Shown here: piece after piece, positions 1 through 6,711 of the stretch
Numbering within the stretch: the stretch's first letter is position 1
Layout of the letters: every line of letters begins with the position of its first letter
NCBI GenBank assembly: GCA_024696885.1
Contig: JAILGI010000067.1
Coordinates: forward strand, 1 to 32,300
From: Bacilli bacterium
Lineage (GTDB): Bacteria; Bacillota_I; Bacilli_A; RFN20; CAG-826
DNA length: 32,300 bases
Reading direction: 5' to 3'
Translations under genes and position numbers: made by a program
Notes under the pieces: model-generated
Seen by the model: only the letters and a program-made list of their open reading frames with translations
Database searches by the model: none
Told to the model about the DNA's origin: nothing

Positions 1-776
1 AATTCGTTATAGTAACCTAATAATTCAGATCTATCTTTCCAAGATGGTTGAACTGGGATTAACGCGGAGTCAAAGCAGAAGAATTTACCTAAAGCATAAG
101 CTAAAGATGTTTTACCTGTACCAGAGATACCTTCTAAGATGATTAACTTAGAGGTCGCAATACCGGCGAATAATTCTCTAACGACATCAATCGTGTAATA
201 TAAACCAAGTTTACTAGCCGCATAGTTTCTAAAGGAGTTACACACTTCTTCAAGAGATAATCCCTCTTTAAACATAATCGCGGTGTTTCTATCTTGATAG
301 TTAGCATCCACGGATAATAATTTGGGGAATCTAGCATTGCTATTTTCCACTGCTGCTTCTGCGGCCGCAGATTCTTCATCCGCAGGTTTTAAGCCCATAT
401 AAGCGGTCTTTAAGTTTAAGATCTTGTCTTTCTCTTTAGTGGCGCTATAGAGCTCATAGTTAAGTCTTTCGACTTGTCTTCTCATCTCATCTTTATCGAG
501 TTCTCTTCTCACGAATCTGATGTACTTACGGATTAAGATGAATAATCCAAAGCCGATCGCACCTATTAAACCGATGAAGAAGAGCATGAAGATGATGAAG
601 AATAACCAACCAGGAAAACCAAATTGTTTGTAATATGCACCTAAAATTGAATTGTAATTGCTGAAATTACTTCCCACATCCACCCATGGGGAAACAATCC
701 ACTTATAGAAGAATGTTCCTAAGTCTTTGAAAAATGCTGTTAACACTTCACGTAAATATTCGAAATAAGCACTCAT
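1..776 (-). CDS. Membrane-anchored McrB-like AAA+ ATPase (partial, 3' end outside window)
   Basis: I translated this from the minus strand; the ATG at 776-774 overlaps the stop of the preceding matrix-protein gene as ATGA, so the two are translationally coupled. About 258 codons are visible. Order: an amphipathic/hydrophobic N-terminus, one strong membrane segment at about residues 57-82, a charged coiled-coil-like stretch (about 88-120), an Ala/Glu-rich linker, then the start of an AAA+ domain with Walker A GISGTGKT (216-223). After it comes PSWKDRSELLGYYN, the block typical of McrB-type ATPases. The McrB family is best known from GTP-dependent restriction, but here the protein is membrane-tethered and lies in an operon of secreted SipW-type proteins with no nuclease or methylase seen. 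I infer a role in assembling or exporting those proteins. Walker B and the C-terminus lie outside the window. Confidence 0.85.
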   Translation of the reverse strand, partial: MSAYFEYLREVLTAFFKDLGTFFYKWIVSPWVDVGSNFSNYNSILGAYYKQFGFPGWLFFIIFMLFFIGLIGAIGFGLFILIRKYIRFVRRELDKDEMRRQVERLNYELYSATKEKDKILNLKTAYMGLKPADEESAAAEAAVENSNARFPKLLSVDANYQDRNTAIMFKEGLSLEEVCNSFRNYAASKLGLYYTIDVVRELFAGIATSKLIILEGISGTGKTSLAYALGKFFCFDSALIPVQPSWKDRSELLGYYNE

Positions 777-1858
777 ACAATAAATTCCCTTTCAATTTTA
801 AATTCTAAGTTGGAGATAAAGGTGGCTCCCTTGGTGCAGTTAATACTGTCTAAATCCCATCCCTCTATATAAATAGAGATGACAATTTCCTGCGGTTGGT
901 TTCTATAAACAGGAATGTGGAATGGTTTTGCTTCTTTACTGAAGTCTTGTAAGTTGATGGATGGTTCAGTCATGAAGCTAAATCCGTTTTCAGGTTTTTC
1001 GCTTTCTGTTTGATTGAACTTTCTCACTCCATCTCTGTGTCTGGCGTTAAACGCGGAAGGTTCTTCGTTTGGATCTTTATAACCGGTATCACCACTTTGA
1101 GGAACATCATCCCATATTGGGGTTCCGGTATATTCACCATACACTCTTTCGAGTTCATCGCCTCCCCTCACAAAGTAATCATAGAAATGGTCTTTATCGT
1201 TATCTAATAATCCACCGAAGACCGTTTCTTCTTTTTTGTGAGGATCAATAATCGCATAGTCGTAATCTTTTTCACTTGTGATGAGGATGGAATATCTCAT
1301 CGATTCCACTAAGCGATTCAATCTATTAACAATGTCTTCTTCGCTAAGAGCTTTTAAATCTTCATCACTACCATCTTGGTATTCTTTATAAAGCTCTTTG
1401 GCGTAAAGCTTGTTGTATTCTGGGTTAGGATTGATGAATGTGTTATCCACACCAACTGTGACGTAGATATCATCATCACTCTTGAGGTAGAACTTTTGGG
1501 AGTAATAACCGTGGTCTGCCACAGTTACTAGTTCCGTTTCTTCTACCGATGAATACTTCGTTTCATCATAAAATACAGGCATATCGCTTTTCTGTTGTTT
1601 CCACCTATCAGCATGTGCGGCGGTAACTGGGGAGAATAAGCCGACTTCTAACAAATCATCTGGTTCGAGTTTGTCGACGTATTTGCCATCTCTTTCTAAA
1701 GAAATGCCCAAGTCACGATCGCAGTCCACTGTCATCTCTATGCCTTCCAGGCGCACCTGCGTAGAAGAAGCATACCATGCGATAGACATGGATACGGTAG
1801 CAACACATAAAGCGATAACACCCACGTAAAAAACGAGGATGAAATTACTTTTTTTCAT
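773..1858 (-). CDS. SipW-type secreted/surface protein, paralogue 4 of the c-di-GMP operon
   Basis: The 361-aa protein has a short basic N-terminus, a hydrophobic segment (about 7-27) and Ala-Trp-Tyr at 27-29, matching the Ala-Phe-Phe region of SipW-processed TasA/CalY proteins. The mature part is acidic. It carries GGLLDNDKDHFYDY (215-228), an Asp-rich loop shared with the next two paralogues, a VESMRYSILI strand-like block (about 184), and the C-terminal IYIEGWD block (EGW at about 332-334) followed by a final amphipathic strand. It ends in ATGA overlap with the ATPase gene and starts 19 bases after the previous gene, without a clear ribosome site. Function is not established; I infer an extracellular fibre or matrix component. 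Confidence 0.85.
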   Translation of the reverse strand: MKKSNFILVFYVGVIALCVATVSMSIAWYASSTQVRLEGIEMTVDCDRDLGISLERDGKYVDKLEPDDLLEVGLFSPVTAAHADRWKQQKSDMPVFYDETKYSSVEETELVTVADHGYYSQKFYLKSDDDIYVTVGVDNTFINPNPEYNKLYAKELYKEYQDGSDEDLKALSEEDIVNRLNRLVESMRYSILITSEKDYDYAIIDPHKKEETVFGGLLDNDKDHFYDYFVRGGDELERVYGEYTGTPIWDDVPQSGDTGYKDPNEEPSAFNARHRDGVRKFNQTESEKPENGFSFMTEPSINLQDFSKEAKPFHIPVYRNQPQEIVISIYIEGWDLDSINCTKGATFISNLEFKIEREFIV

Positions 1859-1877
1859 ATGTTAAAGATAGTTTTTG

Positions 1878-3005
1878 TTAATTTGTTTTGTTAATTTCGA
1901 ATTTCAAATCTAAGTTGAAATCATAGCCGGAAGCTTGGTCAATAACACTGTGATCCCAGCCTTCAATATAGATTGTGAATGTGGCATAGCCAACACCTGT
2001 AACCGCACTGGTTGTGGTAATTGGTTTGCCTGTGGCACCAGCATAATAAGCACCAGTTGTGGTGTTGATAAGTGGAGTCACTGTGCCATAAGTTTCGTTT
2101 TCCACGACTTTTGGCCCAATTGTCGCGATATTAGTGACAGCCTTTGCTCTTTCATTATGCTTCGCTAAGAATGTGGAAGCTTCAGAGGTATCAGAAACAC
2201 CGTTGACGTTATCTAATTGTGTGCTTGGCCCATAGGCGCTACTCGCATATGTAGGAGCGTTATCAGCCAAACCGTAATAACATTCTTTTAATTCGTCATC
2301 ATAGTCATATGTACCATCGCCGTCTAAATCAAGCAAACCACCAAGCTTAGTGGATTCCTTGCTTGTTGTCTTGTTGGCTGGTTTCATAATGAACTTTGTG
2401 GTGCCATTATCTAAATGAATACGAACGGCTTCATGAATGTTCTTAGCAGAGGCTTGAACACTACAGCCAGTTAACCAAATATCATCAGAAACGATGCCTT
2501 CGTTATTCGCATTACCGACACGGAATGCAAATGGGAGTTTGACATAGTCAGATTCCTCAGCGGCGTAACTGGAGATGTTGGTTTGTCCGTATTCTGGTGA
2601 CTTATAGAATATTAAGTTACCACTAGCATCATATGATGGCACTTGTGTAGTTATAGGGGAGAGTGTATCGACCGCATATGTAGAATTACTTAAGTATTCT
2701 TGAATGACGCGGTAATCGAGACCGTTTGTAGAGTGGCAGAAAACAATTGAGTGATTATCTATTGATTCTCTAGTGAGTCCGTATTGCGTAATGGTTGCTG
2801 CACTTATTTTATAAGTGGGACCATCGTCAACAATACCGACATTAAGTAAGGCAGTATTTGATACGGATGTGCCTCTATATGAGACAGTACCAGTACGGGA
2901 ATATGCATACCACGCTAGAGATCCTGCTGCTGTTCCTATAAGAGCAGCAGAAGTTAAACACGCAAGCGATATTAAACCAATTGTTATCCTTTTATTCGTT
3001 CTCAC
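1878..3005 (-). CDS. SipW-type secreted/surface protein, paralogue 3 of the c-di-GMP operon
   Basis: The 375-aa protein starts at GTG (3005-3003), preceded by an AAGGGAAGAG ribosome site five bases upstream. The N-terminal hydrophobic segment (about 8-31) ends in Ala-Trp-Tyr (31-33). The mature domain contains EAVRIHLDN (about 192), an Asp-rich loop GGLLDLDGDGTYDYDD (222-237) that resembles calcium loops of the DxDxDG type, a STFLAKHNERAK block also seen in paralogue 4, and the C-terminal IYIEGWD block (EGW at about 348). It is separated from the preceding gene by 99 bases with a stem-loop. It is Thr/Ser-rich with few Cys, like exported structural proteins. The specific role is unknown. Confidence 0.87.
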   Translation of the reverse strand: MRTNKRITIGLISLACLTSAALIGTAAGSLAWYAYSRTGTVSYRGTSVSNTALLNVGIVDDGPTYKISAATITQYGLTRESIDNHSIVFCHSTNGLDYRVIQEYLSNSTYAVDTLSPITTQVPSYDASGNLIFYKSPEYGQTNISSYAAEESDYVKLPFAFRVGNANNEGIVSDDIWLTGCSVQASAKNIHEAVRIHLDNGTTKFIMKPANKTTSKESTKLGGLLDLDGDGTYDYDDELKECYYGLADNAPTYASSAYGPSTQLDNVNGVSDTSEASTFLAKHNERAKAVTNIATIGPKVVENETYGTVTPLINTTTGAYYAGATGKPITTTSAVTGVGYATFTIYIEGWDHSVIDQASGYDFNLDLKFEINKTN

Positions 3006-3067
3006 GATAACTCTTCCCTTTTAACTAAACAAAATATGTTGAAAGTTAATTACTAATTATAAATGTT

Positions 3068-3086
3068 AATAATACAAAGTATTATT
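3068..3086 (-). other. Intercistronic stem-loop between two matrix-protein genes
   Basis: AATAATAC-TTT-GTATTATT on the minus strand forms a perfect 8-bp stem with a 3-base loop. No U-run follows, so it is not a normal terminator. Its place 19-37 bases after the stop of the 3105-4184 gene fits an mRNA-stabilising or processing element that would raise expression of the upstream gene relative to the downstream ones. That role is inferred. Confidence 0.5.
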
Positions 3087-3104
3087 GTAGATTGTTTTTG
3101 CTGA

Positions 3105-4184
3105 TTATGCAGCAGAGTTGAGGTCGTTGCCTCTGAAGATGCCGGTATCGAATTGTAAACCGACTTTGACACCTGTTTCAGAAACGGCTGGATTCCAAAT
3201 GTTGGAATTTTCTGTGCCGTTATTTAAGAGAGCCCAACCTTCGAGCCAGATGGTGATTGTCACTTTGACTTCACCAGAAGCGCTGGTTGTTAAAACTTTC
3301 TTAGCAAAATTGGTTGTGTCACTAGAGGTTGGCATTTTGCCATTGGAATCTCTTTCTTGTTTGATAGCGCTTAAAGCTTTAGTGCTTTGTTTGTCGCCAT
3401 CTTTACCGTAGACGATTGCATCGCCTTCGCTATAAACAGCATCACCACTTGTATCAACACCATAAGATTTTAAATCTCTGAAAGCTGTTGTGACAGCTTT
3501 GTCTGAATCGCCACTACGATCTAAATCGAGGTTACCATAAAGTGGTAAATCTGTAACTGCAGTCTTGGAATAAAGATTTGCATTTTGGCTTTCTGGTGCG
3601 ACGTGAATTCTTAAAGCTTCATCAGCGACCTTATTTTGTTCTGTGTTTTCACAAATGAAATCAGAAAGGAAGACATTTCTTTCGACTAATTTGTAACCTT
3701 TGAGGTCACCAGTTGTAACTGTTTTGTCTGGTTCTAAAGCTCTGAAGTAAAGTTCAAATTGAGCATATTCTTTACCTTCGGTAGCTTCAACCCAACCTGG
3801 TTTCTTGTTTGTGGCATCGGCTTCATAGCCTGTTCCACAGCCAGCTTCTGGATAAGCATAAGCTTTAGATGGTAATGCATTGTTTGTGCCTAATTGTCCA
3901 AATGTAACTGGAACTAATTTTGCAGCATCACCGGATTGGACAAAGTCTTTGCCCCAGTGCATGACTTCGACGTCATCAGATGTATCATCTGGTGTGCCTT
4001 TGTTATCAATTGTTTTGTAGCCAATTTGGAGGACGCCTGTATCTGCGACAGATGATCCAACGAAAGAGGCTGTGACTTGGCTATTATATTGATACCAAGC
4101 AACTGCTCCACCGATACCAGCGGCTAATGAGATACCAATAGCTGTTGATAATGCAGGGATAATAAGTTTTTTACTCATTTTCAT
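3105..4184 (-). CDS. SipW-type secreted/surface protein, paralogue 2 of the c-di-GMP operon
   Basis: The 359-aa protein has a basic start, a hydrophobic segment (about 7-29) and Ala-Trp-Tyr at 29-31, followed by the region analogous to the start of mature TasA. Inside it are EALRIHVAPES (about 189-199), an Asp-rich loop GNLDLDRSGDSD (217-228), and the C-terminal IWLEGWA block (EGW at about 315). Unlike its paralogues it continues about 40 residues past this block. The ATG at 4184 overlaps the end of the upstream gene; a second ATG at 4178 is equally possible. Neither has a good ribosome site, so coupling to the upstream gene is likely. A stem-loop follows the stop. I infer an extracellular structural component. 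Confidence 0.87.
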   Translation of the reverse strand: MKMSKKLIIPALSTAIGISLAAGIGGAVAWYQYNSQVTASFVGSSVADTGVLQIGYKTIDNKGTPDDTSDDVEVMHWGKDFVQSGDAAKLVPVTFGQLGTNNALPSKAYAYPEAGCGTGYEADATNKKPGWVEATEGKEYAQFELYFRALEPDKTVTTGDLKGYKLVERNVFLSDFICENTEQNKVADEALRIHVAPESQNANLYSKTAVTDLPLYGNLDLDRSGDSDKAVTTAFRDLKSYGVDTSGDAVYSEGDAIVYGKDGDKQSTKALSAIKQERDSNGKMPTSSDTTNFAKKVLTTSASGEVKVTITIWLEGWALLNNGTENSNIWNPAVSETGVKVGLQFDTGIFRGNDLNSAA

Positions 4185-4980
4185 AAGCGTTTATTTCTAC
4201 TCCTAATTTAATTGTTGCACCTTTAGGTGCTGGTTCTGTACTACTTGATCGGAAACCTTCCAACCAAGAAACGATAGTATACCTTTTTGCTTCGCCAACA
4301 TTAATTGTTAGTCTTTGGAATGTGGTAACAACCTTTGATGAAGCGAATGTTTCAGCGTAACCCATGAATGGTTCTGATTCTGTGGCTTCACTTTCTCTGA
4401 CGGATACTGGAGCGCGGTAGTCCGCTTCTCCGGAAACGGCATTCTTATGAGGAATGGTTTCTCCTTTACCATAAACGGTTTTCTTTCCGTCTTCGTATAC
4501 CATGACGCGCATGGTATCTATTAAGGATCGCCCGTCCTCGCTTAATACGTTATCAGCGATATTCAGCTTGAAGTCGTATTTCGCGGGTGTTGTGCCTACG
4601 TTCTTCACATAGAAGGTGGTTTTGAAGAAGTTTAGTGAATCGTATTTACCTTCAGCGTCTTGATTTGCTCCTAAGGTATAATCGGTTTCTTCACTATCAA
4701 TGACGTCATCGCCGAATCTTCTTTCGAAATCACTATATGTGAATTCTTGGAAAGGCCACAATGAATCGACCCTGATGAATGTACTGCTATCGCCTGCGAC
4801 TTTCTTATTGCAAAGTGCGATTTCAACGTTTCTAGTTTCTAATGAAACTGTAAATGTTCCGACGAATCTACCTAAGAATGCGATAATTGATAGGGAAACT
4901 ACCACCGAGAGAGATATACCCCCAGCGATTAATACCCAGATTCTTCTTTTTCGTTTTCTTACGTATTCTAGCTCGTACAT
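4171..4980 (-). CDS. SipW-type surface protein, divergent first gene of the c-di-GMP operon
   Basis: The 269-aa protein is the first gene after the riboswitch. Its N-terminus is longer and very basic (RKRKRR at about 8-13), followed by a hydrophobic stretch (about 14-35) and Ala-Phe-Leu (34-36) in place of Ala-Trp-Tyr. The phrase FTVSLETRNVEIAL after it matches the position of the TasA 'N-x-F-x-A-G-T' region. It lacks the Asp-rich loop but keeps the IDTMRVMVYEDGK strand block and a C-terminal SWLEGF block (EGF at about 241). GAAAGG lies eight bases before the ATG. It may be an anchor, initiator or accessory subunit, or may keep its membrane segment uncleaved; this is inference from its divergence and position. 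Confidence 0.83.
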   Translation of the reverse strand: MYELEYVRKRKRRIWVLIAGGISLSVVVSLSIIAFLGRFVGTFTVSLETRNVEIALCNKKVAGDSSTFIRVDSLWPFQEFTYSDFERRFGDDVIDSEETDYTLGANQDAEGKYDSLNFFKTTFYVKNVGTTPAKYDFKLNIADNVLSEDGRSLIDTMRVMVYEDGKKTVYGKGETIPHKNAVSGEADYRAPVSVRESEATESEPFMGYAETFASSKVVTTFQRLTINVGEAKRYTIVSWLEGFRSSSTEPAPKGATIKLGVEINAYENE

Positions 4981-4987
4981 GTTTGTT

Positions 4988-5002
4988 ACCTTTCAAAAAG
5001 GT
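4988..5002 (-). promoter_or_regulatory. Ribosome-site hairpin before the first operon gene
   Basis: ACCTTT-TTG-AAAGGT on the minus strand is a perfect 6-bp stem whose 3' arm contains the Shine-Dalgarno sequence (GAAAGG) of the gene starting at 4980. It could limit translation initiation on top of the riboswitch control upstream. The structure is seen in sequence; the effect is inferred. Confidence 0.45.
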
Positions 5003-5015
5003 GAGTGTCCCAACG

Positions 5016-5084
5016 AAGAAACAAAAATGCCACTTGCCTATCATCCTAACAACTAACACTTGTTGTTCTTCTAAGGCAACTGGC
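5016..5084 (-). terminator. Riboswitch expression-platform terminator
   Basis: On the minus strand GCCAGTTGCC (5084-5075) can pair with GGCAAGTGGC (5038-5029), with one mismatch in ten, and is followed by ATTTTTGTTTCTT. The long loop holds an inner AACAAC/GTTGTT stem. The 5' arm of this terminator is the 3' strand that closes the c-di-GMP aptamer (P1), so aptamer and terminator compete. This predicts that ligand binding prevents termination (ON switch). Confidence 0.7.
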
Positions 5085-5145
5085 TATCTAATATATTAGA
5101 CCCTGTAGTTTTGCGTCACCAAATTTCTTTGGTTTTGCTTTTTTC
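5071..5145 (-). promoter_or_regulatory. Class I cyclic-di-GMP (GEMM-I) riboswitch aptamer
   Basis: The minus strand shows all the family hallmarks in order: a GCAA 5' strand of P1; P2 as ACCAAA-GAAA-TTTGGT with a perfect GAAA tetraloop; the invariant GACGCAAA junction; the CTACAGGGTCT tetraloop-receptor side of the second helix; a TCTAAT/ATTAGA helix; GATAGCC; and the closing TTGCC strand. These match the Rfam GEMM/c-di-GMP-I consensus as I know it. It sits between a promoter at 5155-5182 and the first gene of the SipW-type operon, so expression of the secreted proteins and the McrB-like ATPase should respond to c-di-GMP. Confidence 0.93.
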
Positions 5146-5154
5146 TCACCTACA

Positions 5155-5182
5155 ATGTTACTCATCTATCAAGCAATGTCAA
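5155..5182 (-). promoter_or_regulatory. Promoter of the riboswitch-controlled surface operon
   Basis: A perfect -35 box TTGACA (5182-5177) and a -10 box TAACAT (5160-5155) are separated by 16 bases. Transcription would start near 5148, just before the aptamer. It lies downstream of the terminator of the previous gene, so the operon is an independent unit. Confidence 0.75.
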
Positions 5183-5189
5183 ATATTTT

Positions 5190-5227
5190 TTTTACAAAAA
5201 GAAAAGAACCCCCCATATATGGAGGGT
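5190..5227 (-). terminator. Terminator after the free-standing SipW-type gene
   Basis: The minus strand has ACCCTCC-ATATAT-GGGGGGT (5227-5208), a 7-bp stem with one U-G pair, followed by TCTTTTCTTTTTG. The G-U pair would be a mismatch on the other strand, which supports minus-strand use. Confidence 0.85.
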
Positions 5228-5252
5228 CCTATAAATTTCCTTAATTAGCTTA

Positions 5253-6146
5253 TTATGAAGCGTTTGGAATCTTCACGGCAGCAAAGTGTAATGAAGCACC
5301 GACAGATTGGAAAACGGTGGCATCGTCATCGATTTCTGGATCTGTACCTTCATACCAGCAAACCACTGTGAATGTTAATGTGGCTTCGCCATTTGCGACA
5401 TATGTGAATGTACCTAAGTAGTCAGATCTTTGTGTACATTGTGCATATGTGGATTCAGATGTTGGAAGCGCATTATTGAATGAAGAATCCATTAAATCAT
5501 AGTTTGTAGCTGGAACATATGCTGTACCATCATAATCGCTGGTATCGTCAACATATTTACAATTTGCAGCAGTTTGTAAATCCGCTAAAACGGTTTTTCT
5601 TGTAGAACCATAGAAGCCCATTCTGAAGCCTTTGGCTGTGGAAGCTTCTCCACTACCAGAAACTGAGAAGTTAGTGTGGCTAGCGGTGTTATCAAGATAT
5701 AAACCATAGTTACCAGCAGCAGCGCCGAATTTAACTTTGAATGAGAGTTCAAATGTAGCAGCTGTATAAATGCTAACTGGTGTACTATCACTGGTTTGAC
5801 CTCTTAAGAGGTTAGATGTTGATGCACTAGCAACGGCAACACCAGTTGACGCGATTGCGGTACCATCTCCGGTTGGAGCATAGATCATACCATCTAAATG
5901 GTCAAACGAACCATCGGTTAATTTACCATTGAATGTAACGGCATTTGTACTTTCATTAACAGTTGTAGCAACACCAGATGAAACTGTGCATTCCAAGTTG
6001 GCGGTTGTTTTAACGACTGCGTATGTACCAGCGTCAAAATTGATTGTTCTATTCGCTGTGAACCATGCAACAGATCCAGCGATAGAAGCGGCCGTAGAAA
6101 AAGCAATCATAGCAAGTGCAGGAACAATAATTCTAGATTTTTTCAT
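5253..6146 (-). CDS. TasA/CalY-like SipW-dependent secreted protein (separately transcribed)
   Basis: The 297-aa protein has a short basic start, a hydrophobic segment (about 7-27) and SVAWFTANRTINFDAGTYAV (25-44). This is very close to the SipW signal consensus: cleavage after Ala, aromatic pair, and N-x-F-x-A-G-T at the start of the mature chain. The mature domain is Thr/Ser/Ala-rich and predicted beta-rich, with an AKGFRMGFYGS block and a C-terminal CWYEGTDPEIDDD block (EGT at about 266). It lacks the Asp-rich loop of the operon paralogues. It has its own promoter and a strong terminator, so it can be made in different amount from the operon proteins. An abundant fibre subunit is a reasonable inference. 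No sipW gene lies in this window. Confidence 0.87.
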   Translation of the reverse strand: MKKSRIIVPALAMIAFSTAASIAGSVAWFTANRTINFDAGTYAVVKTTANLECTVSSGVATTVNESTNAVTFNGKLTDGSFDHLDGMIYAPTGDGTAIASTGVAVASASTSNLLRGQTSDSTPVSIYTAATFELSFKVKFGAAAGNYGLYLDNTASHTNFSVSGSGEASTAKGFRMGFYGSTRKTVLADLQTAANCKYVDDTSDYDGTAYVPATNYDLMDSSFNNALPTSESTYAQCTQRSDYLGTFTYVANGEATLTFTVVCWYEGTDPEIDDDATVFQSVGASLHFAAVKIPNAS

Positions 6147-6180
6147 AATTTAGTATTAACTCCTTATAAACGACAAAAAT

Positions 6181-6226
6181 CATTCAACTTGTTATTTCTT
6201 AAATTGAATGGATGATAGTTATAGCA
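6181..6226 (-). promoter_or_regulatory. Extended -10 promoter and 5' stem-loop of the TasA-like gene
   Basis: TGCTATAAC (6226-6218) is an extended -10 box; I see no good -35. The predicted transcript begins near 6211 with CATTCAA...TTGAATG, a 7-bp stem with a 16-base loop (6210-6181), followed by ATTTTTGT. This can stabilise the mRNA 5' end or act as a weak attenuator. AAGGAG lies 13 bases before the ATG. Further upstream, ATCAC-7-GTGAT (6264-6280) is a short inverted repeat in the place where a regulator could bind. Confidence 0.5.
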
Positions 6227-6312
6227 CATCACTCGTCGTTTTTAAGGATTGGGACTTTCTTAAATCACTACTTTTGTGATGCATAAATATTATTGCGTAT
6301 TTTTCTATTTTT

Positions 6313-6346
6313 TAGCAAGAAAAAAATGAAAGACACTATGTGTCTT
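6313..6346 (-). terminator. Second terminator downstream of yefM-yoeB
   Basis: AAGACAC-ATA-GTGTCTT on the minus strand is a perfect 7-bp hairpin, followed by TCATTTTTTTCTTG. It isolates the TasA-like gene from the toxin-antitoxin transcript. The rest of the 6147-6442 gap is AT-rich sequence in which I see no gene. Confidence 0.7.
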
Positions 6347-6411
6347 AAAAATACAATTTTAAGATAATATCAAATATATTAAACGTTATCTTCGCAAAAC
6401 AACATCTCGTA

Positions 6412-6440
6412 AACCAAAAGAAAAGATCTGCATCGATCTT
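6412..6440 (-). terminator. Terminator right after yoeB
   Basis: AAGATC-GATGCA-GATCTT on the minus strand is followed by TTCTTTTGG, starting three bases after the yoeB stop codon. Confidence 0.65.
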
Positions 6441-6442
6441 CT

Positions 6443-6709
6443 CTAATTATCTCTATAGTGTGACCACATTGAATGAACAACAATCGTCTTTACCTCTTTG
6501 TGGACTTTATAAACCAATCTGTGTTGGAGATTGATACGTCTAGAATAATATTCATCCAAATCTCCCACCAACTTTTCAAAGCTGGGAGGGGTTTGGAAAG
6601 GATTCTCGGCAATAAGATTCAATAATTTCTTTACTTTGTCCTCTAATCCTGCGCTTTTAAGTAGTTTTTTATCCTTATCGGCATTCTTTGTGAATTTAAC
6701 AATCCACAT
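6443..6709 (-). CDS. yoeB: YoeB/Txe family mRNA interferase toxin
   Basis: The 88-aa protein matches YoeB along its length: MW.VKFTKNADKD start, NPFQTPPSFEKL, YYSRRIN, HRLVYKV and a final HSMWSHYRDN. The catalytic residues known from E. coli YoeB (Glu46, Arg65, His83, Tyr84) have counterparts here at Glu45, Arg64, His84 and Tyr85. YoeB cleaves mRNA at the ribosome and is held inactive by YefM. I chose the ATG at 6709, two bases after the antitoxin stop, rather than an in-frame GTG at 6718 inside the antitoxin gene. It looks intact. Confidence 0.93.
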   Translation of the reverse strand: MWIVKFTKNADKDKKLLKSAGLEDKVKKLLNLIAENPFQTPPSFEKLVGDLDEYYSRRINLQHRLVYKVHKEVKTIVVHSMWSHYRDN

Positions 6710-6711
6710 AA

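Noticed and set aside
143-379. 78-codon minus-strand frame
   Set aside because: It lies inside the longer ATPase gene in another frame; the ATPase frame has Walker A and continuous coding sequence.
1-776. McrBC restriction system
   Set aside because: The McrB-like Walker A region alone suggested this, but the protein is membrane-anchored and coupled to secreted-protein genes; no nuclease or methylase is visible. The sequence left of position 1 could change this.
773-6146. Type IV pilin or LPxTG sortase-anchored pilus
   Set aside because: No prepilin peptidase cleavage motif (G|FTLIE-like) and no LPxTG or sortase; the Ala-Trp-Tyr/Phe region after the hydrophobic segment fits SipW-type proteins better.
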